Shown: positions 35,588-44,487 of the stretch, in pieces
Position numbering within the stretch: the stretch's first letter is position 1
Layout of the letters: each line of letters begins with the position of its first letter
Made by a program: the position numbers and the translations under genes
Notes under the pieces: model-generated
Database searches by the model: none
What the model was told of the DNA's origin: nothing
Seen by the model: the letters and a program-made list of their open reading frames with translations, nothing else
Assembly: GCA_017746715.1 (NCBI GenBank)
Contig: JAGHZQ010000015.1
Coordinates: 1 to 64,000 of the forward strand
DNA: 64,000 bases
From: Cyanobacteria bacterium SBLK
GTDB taxonomy: Bacteria > Cyanobacteriota > Cyanobacteriia > Cyanobacteriales > Spirulinaceae
Reading direction: 5' to 3'

Positions 35588-35617
35588 TCAAAATAACCCT
35601 TCGTTGAGGCAAGCATC

Positions 35618-36487
35618 ATGAGAGAATTTAATCCTTGGGTTTCCCCTTTAAACCGTCATACTTCCGAAACAACCCCCACGGGAGGAACGATCGAATACGA
35701 GGATTTTTCTTGCACGATCGCCGTGCTGGGTTCGCTTCTCTATACTCTCTTTCAAGAGCGCTGGCAAGAAGTACAAATCGGTCATGTCGTGCAAGGGAGC
35801 GTACTGGAACTCTCTTTTGTAAAACCTCCTAAAATCTGCATTCTTTACGATGGATATCTCACCGTAGCAACAGAAACGTGGCACTTGCATCTCTGCATTG
35901 AGGAGCATTTGGGGGGACCCCACTGCAAAACGCCACCAGAATTGCGATCGCAGCGTTTAGTGAGTCGCGGCGCGCTCTATCGCCGCCTCAACGAAAAAGG
36001 AAAACCCACCAGTTGGGGGATTCAGTTCTGGAATGGGGATGGGGAAAAAATGATGACACTTTTTTTACCCAATCCTTACCTAGATAAAGATGAGAACTTA
36101 TTACCGGAAGGAAAACCGCAACTCGAAAAACTCGGATTGTATGAAACCCTGCGGGAAACATACATTTTAGGGAAACAACCCATCCCTTTTCCAGAAAATC
36201 CTCTCAAGCATCCCTATCTCGCCGTCTGTCGTTCCAGTCGCTGCAATCCTTCTCGCAATTGGCAACCCACTTTTAATGCTTTAAAAGAAGCGACAGAAAA
36301 AGCAGGTTTGGATATTCCCGTGCAAACGGCAGGATGTTTGGAAGTCTGCAAACTCGGTCCGATCGTCTTCTATTCCGGCGATCGCACTTGGTACGCCCAA
36401 GCAAAACCCGATATTGCCCAGCGCATTGTCGAAGAACATTTGGTCGCTGGCAATAAAATTTCAACGCACCTTTATCCTCGTTCTTAA
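35618..36487 (+). CDS. Protein with C-terminal [2Fe-2S] thioredoxin-like ferredoxin domain, B12-operon associated
   Basis: 289 residues. The N-terminal 190 residues are not recognised and contain WHLHLCIEEHLGGPHCKTP, a His/Cys cluster (H89-C103) that could bind metal or a corrin. The C-terminal domain (about 198-289) has HPYLAVCRSSRCNPSRNWQPTF and TAGCLEVCKLGPIVFY, giving Cys at 204, 209, 240 and 244, the pattern of thioredoxin-like [2Fe-2S] ferredoxins. It lies 30 bases after the receptor and 2 bases before the binding-protein gene, so it is in the operon. A redox role in releasing or reducing cobalamin or a ferric ligand is inferred. Confidence 0.75.
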   Translation: MREFNPWVSPLNRHTSETTPTGGTIEYEDFSCTIAVLGSLLYTLFQERWQEVQIGHVVQGSVLELSFVKPPKICILYDGYLTVATETWHLHLCIEEHLGGPHCKTPPELRSQRLVSRGALYRRLNEKGKPTSWGIQFWNGDGEKMMTLFLPNPYLDKDENLLPEGKPQLEKLGLYETLRETYILGKQPIPFPENPLKHPYLAVCRSSRCNPSRNWQPTFNALKEATEKAGLDIPVQTAGCLEVCKLGPIVFYSGDRTWYAQAKPDIAQRIVEEHLVAGNKISTHLYPRS

Positions 36488-36489
36488 CT

Positions 36490-37692
36490 ATGCCTAGATT
36501 TGCTAGATTTCGCCTTATTCCGTTCGCCATCGCATTATCTCTCACTTTTGGCTGTCAGTCGCGATCGCCGGACAATTTAAGCAGCGATCGCGAGAATGCC
36601 GAATGCGTGAAAAATTACGATCCCGATGTAGATTACTTTCGCGAGCGCATTCAACCAGAATATGCGACAGGTTTTTCGGTAGAATATCACAAAAACTACA
36701 AGCTCGTAACCGTTCGCAATCCTTGGCGGGATACCAACGCGACTTTTCAATATTTGCTCGTTCTCTGCGGTACTCCTCAACCGCAAGGATACGAAGAAAT
36801 GCAGGCGATCGCAATCCCCATTCAAACCGTTGTAACCCTCTCCACCACGAATTTACCCCACCTCGATCGCTTGGGAGTCGTCGATCGCTTAATTGGAGTC
36901 AACCGCTTTTCCCTTGTCAATACAACCCGTGTCAGAGAGAAGATCCAAGCAGGAGAACTCATCGAAACAGGGTCGGGTCGCACCTTAAATCTCGAACGCT
37001 TATTAGAGCGATCGCCGGATTTGATTCTCACTTACGGAACGGGAAACCCCGAATTCGATCGCCACGAGCAACTAAACGCCATTGGACTCCCCGTCGCGAT
37101 CGTTGCGGAATACATGGAGTCGTCTCCTTTAGGTCGGGCAGAATGGCTAAAATTTACATCCTTGTTTTTTAATCGAGAAGCAGAGGCGAACGAAATTTTC
37201 AGCGAGATCCCTCGAGAATACCAACGTCTGATCGAATTAACTCGCGAGATCGAAAATCCCCCGACGGTTTTCGCGGGATTTAGTTATGAAGGAACGTGGT
37301 ATGTTGCCGGAGCAAACAGTTATGCCGGGCAATTTCTCGAAGATGCCGGAGCCGATTATATTTGGTCGGATCTGACCATCACCGGCAGTTCTCCAAAAGA
37401 TTTTGAAGTCGTCTTCGATCGCGCCAAAGATGCCGATTATTGGTTGAATGCGAGTCAAGCCTGGCAAAGTCGCGAAGATGCGATCTCTGCCGATGTCCGC
37501 TACGGGAAATTTGCCGCCTTGCAAGGCGATCGAGTCTTTAATCTTGCCGCTCGACTCTCTCCCGAGGGCGGTAATGATTATTGGGAAACGGGCATGCTCG
37601 AACCCCATCTCATTCTTGCGGATCTCATTGCCATTTTACATCCCGAACTCTTAAGCGATCGCAAACTTAAATATTATCGACAACTGGATTAA
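36490..37692 (+). CDS. Periplasmic binding lipoprotein of B12/iron-siderophore type (BtuF/FecB-like)
   Basis: 400 residues with a lipobox (LTFGC, C22) and the TroA/FecB clamshell fold: TVVTLSTTNLPHLDRLGVVDRLIGVNRFSLVNTTRVREKIQAG, LNLERLLERSPDLILTYG, and late FLEDAGADYIWSDL. It delivers ligand from the periplasm to the FecCD-type permease encoded 886 bases downstream. The sequence starts two bases after the ferredoxin-like gene, so translation is probably coupled. B12 is inferred from the riboswitch; FecB-like ligands cannot be assigned from sequence. Confidence 0.88.
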   Translation: MPRFARFRLIPFAIALSLTFGCQSRSPDNLSSDRENAECVKNYDPDVDYFRERIQPEYATGFSVEYHKNYKLVTVRNPWRDTNATFQYLLVLCGTPQPQGYEEMQAIAIPIQTVVTLSTTNLPHLDRLGVVDRLIGVNRFSLVNTTRVREKIQAGELIETGSGRTLNLERLLERSPDLILTYGTGNPEFDRHEQLNAIGLPVAIVAEYMESSPLGRAEWLKFTSLFFNREAEANEIFSEIPREYQRLIELTREIENPPTVFAGFSYEGTWYVAGANSYAGQFLEDAGADYIWSDLTITGSSPKDFEVVFDRAKDADYWLNASQAWQSREDAISADVRYGKFAALQGDRVFNLAARLSPEGGNDYWETGMLEPHLILADLIAILHPELLSDRKLKYYRQLD

Positions 37693-37786
37693 ACAATAAT
37701 GAACAAAAAATCAAGCACATCGCTCTCCAGCAAAATCTGACGCAAAGGAAACTTAAGAGAAAGTTATGAATTAATCAATATTTTTT

Positions 37787-38578
37787 ATGAGAAAAATGTT
37801 TGACACTACTACTAATACTGGCTTAAATACCGCAACTATCATTGCTCAACTCACCGATACCCATCTCTTGTCCCATCCCGGCGATCGCCAGCGAGGATGC
37901 AACCCTTGGCAATCTCTCAAAGCCGTTTTGCGCGACATTGCCGCAGCGCAGCCGGATTATCTCTTACTCACCGGAGATATTGCCGACGCGGGAGAATTGA
38001 CAGCCTATCAACAAGCGATCTCCCTGATTGTTCCCTTACAAATTCCCACCTATTGGCTGCCCGGAAACCACGATGCGATCGCCCCTCTATTTAACAGTTT
38101 TACCCATCCTCTTTTTCATCCCCCCCAAGCCACTATTTTGGGGAACTGGCAGCTTGTAACCGTCGATTCCACTTTATCGAGGGCCTGTTGGGGAGAAGGG
38201 CGACTCGATCGAGAATCCTTACAGAAGTTAGAAGAGCGATTGCAACGCTGTCATCTTCCCGCTCTCATTGCCCTGCACCATCATCCCTTACTAACAGGAC
38301 TGGATTGGTTGGATTCGATCGCCTTGCAAAATGCCGATGAATTTCTTGCCCTTATCGATCGCTTTTCTCATGTAAGGCTAGTGCTTTTCGGTCACATTCA
38401 CAGTACCTTCGCGCAAAAACGAGGCGTAACTGATTTTTACGGGACTCCCTCAACCTGCCTGCAACTCCATCGAGAGAATAGTAAGCTCGGCGATCGCCAG
38501 CCCGGTTTTCGCCTGCTGCACCTCCATCCCGACGGTACTCACAAAACCGAAGTTCGGCGCGTTTGCGTCTTAACCTGA
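37787..38578 (+). CDS. Calcineurin-like metallophosphoesterase (CpdA/3',5'-cAMP phosphodiesterase type)
   Basis: 263 residues with all five metallophosphoesterase blocks: QLTDTHL (DxH), LLLTGDIAD (GD), WLPGNHD (GNHD), ALHHHPL and LFGHIHS (GHxH). The nearest type is the class III cyclic nucleotide phosphodiesterase family (CpdA/Icc). Many such proteins act on other phosphoesters. Its stop codon overlaps the permease start (TGATG), so it is firmly in the B12 operon, suggesting a phosphatase step on a corrinoid intermediate or nucleotide-loop product. That role is an inference. Confidence 0.9.
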   Translation: MRKMFDTTTNTGLNTATIIAQLTDTHLLSHPGDRQRGCNPWQSLKAVLRDIAAAQPDYLLLTGDIADAGELTAYQQAISLIVPLQIPTYWLPGNHDAIAPLFNSFTHPLFHPPQATILGNWQLVTVDSTLSRACWGEGRLDRESLQKLEERLQRCHLPALIALHHHPLLTGLDWLDSIALQNADEFLALIDRFSHVRLVLFGHIHSTFAQKRGVTDFYGTPSTCLQLHRENSKLGDRQPGFRLLHLHPDGTHKTEVRRVCVLT

Positions 38579-39579
38579 TGGGCAATCGCACTTGGCTATT
38601 TTTATTATTAATTCTCCTCCTCGCGATCGCTTTTGTAGGGCGCTTGGGCATGGGATCCGTCGAGATTCCCTTGACCGAAGTCTTGGGGGTTTTATGGGGA
38701 AAAGAACCGACGCGAACGGCATGGCGCGAGATTATCCTACAGTTTCGCTTGCCCCGCACCCTCGCCGCGATCGCCTCGGGAGCAGCTTTATCCGTTAGCG
38801 GCCTGCAAGTCCAAACCCTCTTTCGCAACCCCCTCGCCGGACCTTCTATTTTAGGCATTAATGCTGGGGCGAGTTTAGCCGTTGCCGTGGTGGTTTTGGC
38901 GGCAGGAAGCACGGCAATTCCTCCCATCGGAATCGCCCTTGCTGCTGGATTAGGAGCGGGTTTGGCAGTGGGTTTGCTCCTCGCGATCGCCCAACAGTTG
39001 CAAAGTCCCCTCACTTTATTGGTGTTGGGTTTGATGTTCGGCTATCTGACAACGGCTTTCACCACCATTTTACTCCACTTTAGTACCAGCGAGCGTACCC
39101 AAACTTATCTCATTTGGACTTTTGGTAGTTTTGCCGGGGTAACTTGGCCGCAAATTCGCGTTCTGTTGCCAATGGTTGCGATCGGCTTGGTCATTTCTGG
39201 ATTATTATGCAGTTCTCTTAATTTACTCTTACTGGGAGACGAACAAGCTCGTAGTTTGGGCTTATCCGTGCGAGCCGTCCGAGCGGGAATCGTTATCGGG
39301 GCTGCCCTTTTAGCCGGGACAGTCGTCGCCTTTTGCGGACCTGTGGCTTTCTTGGGGGTTGCCGTGCCTCATTTATGTCGAAGTGCTTTTAAAAGTGCCG
39401 AACATCGCGTCTTGATTCCGGCAACAATTCTCATCGGCGCTTTACTGGCACTATTTGCCGATGCGATCGCCCAACTTCCCGGCAGGGATGCGGTTTTACC
39501 CCTCAATGCCGTTACTGCACTTTTAGGCGCTCCGGTCGTAGTTTGGTTGGTTTGGCAGCGACAGCATTTTTTCCATTAG
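38578..39579 (+). CDS. FecCD/BtuC family ABC permease
   Basis: 333 residues from the ATG at 38578 that overlaps the upstream stop; the frame extends 5 codons earlier but coupling favours 38578. About nine to ten membrane helices and the family landmarks RLPRTLAAIASGAALSVSGLQVQTLFRNPLAGPSILGINAGA, PLTLLVLGLMFGYLTTA, IWTFGSFAGVTWPQ, LGDEQARSLGLSV and FLGVAVPHLCRSAF. It forms a homodimer in the membrane with two ATPase subunits, as BtuC does with BtuD. No ATPase gene follows; the nearest FecE/BtuD-like gene is at 28869-29651 on the other strand. Confidence 0.93.
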   Translation: MGNRTWLFLLLILLLAIAFVGRLGMGSVEIPLTEVLGVLWGKEPTRTAWREIILQFRLPRTLAAIASGAALSVSGLQVQTLFRNPLAGPSILGINAGASLAVAVVVLAAGSTAIPPIGIALAAGLGAGLAVGLLLAIAQQLQSPLTLLVLGLMFGYLTTAFTTILLHFSTSERTQTYLIWTFGSFAGVTWPQIRVLLPMVAIGLVISGLLCSSLNLLLLGDEQARSLGLSVRAVRAGIVIGAALLAGTVVAFCGPVAFLGVAVPHLCRSAFKSAEHRVLIPATILIGALLALFADAIAQLPGRDAVLPLNAVTALLGAPVVVWLVWQRQHFFH

Positions 39580-39842
39580 TTCCGACGAGCGAGCGATCTA
39601 ATGAAAATTAGATGCAATAATTAAATGGGATTTTTCGAAACAACTGATGTGTAGCGATCGCAAAACACTTGCTCGATACTCGATTATCTGGAGCATCCTC
39701 AGCACTGCGGGGATTTATATCGCCTTGTTAACTCCGGCTTTCAGTTTAATTGTCATCGTTTTTTTGGAGTTGTCCCATCTCAATACTGACTGCTTTCCAG
39801 TCTTTTGAGATTGAATTGCCCGAGAAAAAGAATTGCCATTCG

Positions 39843-40394
39843 ATGCTCATTCCCTTTTTTCGATATGATGGGGGCGATCGCTCGTGTTGGAGAATTCAGA
39901 TCGTGCCCGATCCCGGACTGCGAAAACTCACCGCGCAACTCTCCCAGAAACTCCAACAAGATCGACTTGTACAAGAAACCGTCACCCAACTGCGATCGCG
40001 CTTGGATTGCGATCGCGTCCTTCTCTACTACTTTTATCGAGAATGGCAGGGTCAAGTCACTTTTGAATCCTTAAAAGCACCGAAATTCTCAATTTTTGGC
40101 AGCACCGGCCCCGATGAATGCTTCAATGACGAATACGCTCGCCTCTACCAACAAGGACGAACCCGAGCGATCGCCGATATTGAAACCGAACCCATCCATC
40201 CCTGTCACCGAGAATTTCTCCGCAGCCTGTACATTCGCGCCAATCTCGTCGTGCCAATTTTAACGCCCCGTCTGTGGGGACTGCTCATTGCTCACCATTG
40301 TACTGCTCCCCATGCTTGGTCCCTCGACGATATTGAATTCATGAAAACTGCTGCCGGTCAACTGGCTCTCTTTCCCACAATTTGTCAGCAATAA
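39843..40394 (+). CDS. Stand-alone DXCF-type cyanobacteriochrome GAF protein
   Basis: 183 residues from ATG 39843; a TTG start at 39750 would add 31 unrelated residues. The whole protein is one GAF domain with the cyanobacteriochrome pattern: RLVQETVTQLRSRLDCDRVLLYYF, then GPDECFNDEYARLYQQGR, ADIETEPIHPCHREFLRSLYIRANLVVPIL and LWGLLIAHHCTAPHAW. Both cysteines of a DXCF cyanobacteriochrome are present: the second Cys in DECF (C93) and the bilin-anchoring Cys next to His in PCHREF (C121-H122). Such proteins hold phycoviolobilin/PCB and usually absorb blue/green or teal light. There is no output domain. A GGDEF-EAL protein is encoded 370 bases downstream and may be its partner. Confidence 0.82.
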   Translation: MLIPFFRYDGGDRSCWRIQIVPDPGLRKLTAQLSQKLQQDRLVQETVTQLRSRLDCDRVLLYYFYREWQGQVTFESLKAPKFSIFGSTGPDECFNDEYARLYQQGRTRAIADIETEPIHPCHREFLRSLYIRANLVVPILTPRLWGLLIAHHCTAPHAWSLDDIEFMKTAAGQLALFPTICQQ

Positions 40395-40764
40395 TTGTTT
40401 CTGTAATATTTCTTTTAGTTTCGTTAAATAACGCAAAGAATAATTTAAGAAATAATAAAGGTATAAATTGATACCAATATCCCCGTCAAATCGATCGCGT
40501 GCTTATGAGATAATCAGAATAAGAGCGTATTGGCATCGGGTTTACAGTGATGAGATTCGGCGAGAGAGAGTGAGTTGCATATTCCTCTCTTACGCATTGG
40601 GGTAATTGAATAAAACGCACAATTTTTGCCAATCCAAGTCAAAGGAATGAGATTGTGGAGAAGTTTTCAACACAAAACTTAACTTGTGATGAATATGCCG
40701 CGATCGCCTTGCCATACTTCCCGCTTTCCTGATTTTCAGTTGGTTAGAACGCGAAAAAAACAAC
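40395..40764. other. Intergenic region between GAF and GGDEF-EAL genes
   Basis: 370 bases, AT-rich to about 40640, no gene. It holds no terminator that I can see, only a weak 5-base hairpin GGTAT/ATACC near 40459. Transcription could therefore read through from the GAF gene. Confidence 0.4.
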
Positions 40765-43347
40765 ATGCTATCCTCCCAATCCCCTTTCGATCGCTTGGCA
40801 GGCTTCGGCCAGCAATGGCAGCGAGAACCTCAAAGCAGTCCAGAAATTAACGCGCCCTCGCGGGACAATCCCCCTCGAGAACCGCAAAACGAGGAGCGAA
40901 GGGCGCATCCCGATGTCGAAGAAGAACTGGATCTCTTTTTTGTCCACTCCCCCGACTTGCTTTGTATTGCCGACTTTTCTGGCAAGTTTAGGCGTTTGAG
41001 TCCGTCTTGGGAGAAAACCCTCGGTTATTCGATCTCGGAGTTGATGGCAAGTCCATTTTTGGAATTCGTTCATCCCGACGATCGCGAGAATACCCAAAAA
41101 ACTTATGAGAAAGTTCTGGCAGGGGAATCAGTTCGCGACTTTACCAATCGCTATCGACATAAAAATGGAGATTATCATTGGTTAGAATGGACGGCAATTC
41201 CCCACCCACAAAACCAGTCGATCTATGCGATCGCTCGGGACATCAGCCAGCGAATCGCGACAGAAGAAGCCTTAAAACAGAGCGAGGCCCAGTACAAGCG
41301 CTTGATTGAAGGTTCTCCAGACTTGATTTATGCCTTTAGCGATCGCCAAGGGGGGATTTATTACTCTCCCAGTGTCGAATCAATCTTAGGTTATCCCCTT
41401 GCCCAGTTGTATGCCGATCCGCTCCTCTGGCAAAATTCCATCCATCCCGAAGATCTGCCTAAAGTCCGGGAAACCGTTGCTAATTTTATTCGCGGCAAAG
41501 ACTTCGAGATCGAATATCGCATCCGCGACGCACAAGGAAACTGGCATTGGTTCTACGATCGCTCCATCGGCCGGCGCAAAGAAGGGGAAGAAATCATTAT
41601 TGAAGGCTTGGCAATCGATATTAGCGATCGCAAACAAGCGGAAGAAGCCCTGCGCCAGAGCAAAGCACGCTTGCACGCTCTCGTTCGCAATACCTCCTAC
41701 GGTATTCTGCTGGTGGATCGCCAAGGGATCGTCCGCTTTGCCAATCCTGCCGCCCTGACTTTATTTAACCGCAAAACCGAAGACCTGATCGACTGCGAAT
41801 TTGGCATTCCCATCGCCATTGACGAACGCATTGCCGAACTGCAACTCCTGCAAGCCAGCGGTCAAATGAGTACGGTAGAAATGCGGGTGTCTTCTCTAGA
41901 CTGGGAAGGAGAGCAAGTTTATATGATTTCCTTGCAGGACGTGACCGATCGCAAGCAAGTCGAAGAGCAATTGCACCATCGCGCCTTTTACGATGCCCTG
42001 ACAGAACTGCCCAATCGGGTCTTATTCGTCGAACGCTTGGAGCGAGCGCTCCTGCGGACACGCAAAAATACCCAGTATAAGTTCGCCGTTTTATTTTTAG
42101 ATTTGGATCGCTCTAAAATTGTTAACGATAGTCTGGGTCACCTCGTCGGAGATAAGTTACTGATCGCGATCGCCCGCCTCTTGGAAACATTTATCGGTTC
42201 GAGAGATATTGTCGCTCGTTTTGGGGGAGATGAATTTACGATTCTCCTTGAAGATATTCAGGGATTGCGACAAGCCACTCGCCTGGCCGAAGACATCGGC
42301 ATGGCACTGCAATCGCCGTTCCAATTGGATGGTTGCGAAGTATTTACCACAGCAAGTATTGGGATTGCCCTGTCTTCCCCAGAATACACTCAACCCGAGG
42401 AATTGTTACGCAATGCAGACTTAGCCATGTATCAGGCCAAGGCAAAAGGACGGGCGCGTTTTGAAATTTTTAATCGCAGCCTGCACGAGACCGCCTTGCA
42501 ACGCTTGCAACTAGAACAGGATTTGCGTCGCGCTTTGTCCGAAGAAGAGTTCCGAGTTTTTTACCAGCCCATTGTCAATTTGCGATCGGGATGCTTGCAG
42601 GGCTTTGAAGCCTTAATTCGCTGGCTGCATCCCCAACGGGGTTGGATTGCCCCCGACGAGTTCATTCCCGTTGCCGAAGAAACCGGAGCGATCGTGGCGA
42701 TCGGGGAATGGATCTTGCGAGAAGCCTGTCGCCAAAGGGCGCAATGGCAAAATCGATTTTCTCTCGATCGCGATTTGAGCGTGAGCGTCAATCTTTCCGG
42801 ACAACAATTGAAAGATCCGGAGTTTTTAGCGAAGCTCGATTGCATTTTGGCAGACACGGGATTGAAAGGCAACAGTTTAAAATTAGAACTGACCGAAAGC
42901 ATGTTAATGGAAGATGTCGATGCGATCGTCATTCGTCTATCTCAATTGCGAATGCGAGCCGTTCAACTCAGTATTGATGACTTTGGCACGGGTTATTCTT
43001 CTTTGAGTTACTTGCAGCGCTTTCCCGTTCATACTTTAAAGATCGATCGCTCGTTTATCCATCGCATGTGCGAGAAAAGTGATAATTTAAAAATTGTCGA
43101 AACCATTGTCACTTTAGCCCATCAATTGGGAATGGAAGCGATCGCCGAAGGAATCGAAACCAAAGAACAATTGGAGCAGTTATGTTGTTTGGAATGCGAA
43201 GGCGGACAGGGCTATTTATTTGCCCCACCCCTAACGCCAGAAGAAGCAGAAGTCGCGATCGCTTCCCCGAGCTTATTTATGACTTCAGGGTACGGTTATC
43301 TTGTTTCTCTTCGTCATTGGCCGTTAGGCGACACCGATTCAATTTAA
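40765..43347 (+). CDS. PAS-PAS-PAS-GGDEF-EAL cyclic-di-GMP turnover protein
   Basis: 860 residues. After a disordered N-terminus there are three PAS domains: about 52-172 (LLCIADFSGKFRRLSPSWEKTLGYS, ending in a PAC segment), 180-300 (LIYAFSDRQGGIYYSPSVESILGYP) and 305-400 (ILLVDRQGIVRFANPA). The diguanylate cyclase domain has an intact ARFGGDEFTILLEDI, and the phosphodiesterase domain an intact QGFEALIRW with DDFGTGYSSLSYLQRF and IAEGIE, so both making and breaking c-di-GMP are possible. One oddity is LDLDRSKIVND, where the usual Phe is Ser. No membrane helices: cytoplasmic. Placed after a cyanobacteriochrome gene, so light control of c-di-GMP is a fair hypothesis. Confidence 0.93.
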   Translation: MLSSQSPFDRLAGFGQQWQREPQSSPEINAPSRDNPPREPQNEERRAHPDVEEELDLFFVHSPDLLCIADFSGKFRRLSPSWEKTLGYSISELMASPFLEFVHPDDRENTQKTYEKVLAGESVRDFTNRYRHKNGDYHWLEWTAIPHPQNQSIYAIARDISQRIATEEALKQSEAQYKRLIEGSPDLIYAFSDRQGGIYYSPSVESILGYPLAQLYADPLLWQNSIHPEDLPKVRETVANFIRGKDFEIEYRIRDAQGNWHWFYDRSIGRRKEGEEIIIEGLAIDISDRKQAEEALRQSKARLHALVRNTSYGILLVDRQGIVRFANPAALTLFNRKTEDLIDCEFGIPIAIDERIAELQLLQASGQMSTVEMRVSSLDWEGEQVYMISLQDVTDRKQVEEQLHHRAFYDALTELPNRVLFVERLERALLRTRKNTQYKFAVLFLDLDRSKIVNDSLGHLVGDKLLIAIARLLETFIGSRDIVARFGGDEFTILLEDIQGLRQATRLAEDIGMALQSPFQLDGCEVFTTASIGIALSSPEYTQPEELLRNADLAMYQAKAKGRARFEIFNRSLHETALQRLQLEQDLRRALSEEEFRVFYQPIVNLRSGCLQGFEALIRWLHPQRGWIAPDEFIPVAEETGAIVAIGEWILREACRQRAQWQNRFSLDRDLSVSVNLSGQQLKDPEFLAKLDCILADTGLKGNSLKLELTESMLMEDVDAIVIRLSQLRMRAVQLSIDDFGTGYSSLSYLQRFPVHTLKIDRSFIHRMCEKSDNLKIVETIVTLAHQLGMEAIAEGIETKEQLEQLCCLECEGGQGYLFAPPLTPEEAEVAIASPSLFMTSGYGYLVSLRHWPLGDTDSI

Positions 43348-43466
43348 TTGTATTAAAATTAAAATATCAATTTTATTGCGGCGTTCTTTTGAACCGATCG
43401 AGAGCCAATCTGTAATAATGTCTTCTGGGTGCATGGCAATCGTAAAATTTTTTTTAGAGAGTGACA

Positions 43467-44411
43467 ATGCCTAAAATTTCACCACAACCCAGAAAAGATG
43501 ACCCAGTTTTAGGCGAGATCGCCTCGACTCCTGCCAATGCTTCAATTTTAGGAGGAATTGAAGGTGTTAAAAAACGCTTGGCCGGTTCTGACGAACGGGA
43601 GCGGCTTGCTGCCCTAGAAGATGCTTTAAACTACGATGAAGAAGGCTTACAAATCGTGATTGCGGCTTTGCAAAGCGATTGCATTGCCATTGAGATTAAA
43701 GCCTGGGAACTCTTGCGCGATCGCGAAGAACCCCAAGTCACAAAAGCATTATTTCTTTACGATCCCATCGGTCCCAGTCGCGAAGCCGAGTATCGAACAC
43801 TGAGACAACTGTTGGAAAAAGGAAATTGGCAAGAAGCCGACAAAGAAACAAAATCGATTCTCCTTCGCCTCGCCAAACGTCAAGATAAATGGCTGCGAAA
43901 AGAGGATATTCTCAAGATTCCTGCTTTAGAATTAGTGGCTTGCGATCGCCTCTGGCTGCGATACAGTCGGGGTCGTTTTGGTTTCAGCGTACAAGCTCAA
44001 CTGTTGGAAAATCAAGGATTAGACCTCTCGAACAGCTCGCATTTAGACGAGCGATCGTCGGGGTTTCAACCCTATTCTCAGAAACGTCTATTCGAGAGTT
44101 TTGCCAAAACTGTCGGTTGGTATGTTAAAAATGACGAGCCGAAAGTAATCACGGCGAACGATATCGTCTATCGGAAAAAGCATATCCCTTTCAATCTTTC
44201 CTCACCTCGAGGACATTTACCTCTGACCTTTGAACTGGGGGGAGGAACTTGGACGTATCAACCCATTAATGACGATGACTATTATATGGGATGGGGACCT
44301 GACAGTTATCGATCTTGGGATTGGGGGTCTTGTGTGGGTCCGGAGATCGTCAAAGCATTTCTGGCATATTTTCACCAATGCTCCCAACGGCATAAATCTG
44401 CCAAAAAATAG
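43467..44411 (+). CDS. GUN4-domain protein with N-terminal helical module, paralogue 1
   Basis: 314 residues from ATG 43467; a GTG at 43461 is possible. Residues 1-100 form a helical module with PANASILGGIEGVKKRLAGSDERERLAALEDALNYDEEGLQIVIAALQ. A GUN4 domain follows: YRTLRQLLEKGNWQEADKETKSILL, WLRKEDILKIPALELVACDRLWLRYSRGRFGFSVQAQLL, and GWYV...FNLSSPRGHLPLTFELG. GUN4 binds protoporphyrin IX and Mg-protoporphyrin and stimulates Mg-chelatase; many cyanobacterial GUN4-domain proteins of other architectures exist whose role is not known. The C-terminus FLAYFHQCSQ is shared with the paralogue directly downstream. This is not the housekeeping Gun4. Confidence 0.9.
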   Translation: MPKISPQPRKDDPVLGEIASTPANASILGGIEGVKKRLAGSDERERLAALEDALNYDEEGLQIVIAALQSDCIAIEIKAWELLRDREEPQVTKALFLYDPIGPSREAEYRTLRQLLEKGNWQEADKETKSILLRLAKRQDKWLRKEDILKIPALELVACDRLWLRYSRGRFGFSVQAQLLENQGLDLSNSSHLDERSSGFQPYSQKRLFESFAKTVGWYVKNDEPKVITANDIVYRKKHIPFNLSSPRGHLPLTFELGGGTWTYQPINDDDYYMGWGPDSYRSWDWGSCVGPEIVKAFLAYFHQCSQRHKSAKK

Positions 44412-44487
44412 AGGCAACAGACATCAAAATCCCGACAATTCATCATTGAATCCGATCGCAAAAATACCGCCAATCCAATTTGATATA

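Noticed and set aside
39647-39808. 53-codon hydrophobic frame upstream of the GAF gene
   Set aside because: It has a possible membrane helix, but no ribosome site and no recognised family; kept only as a note.
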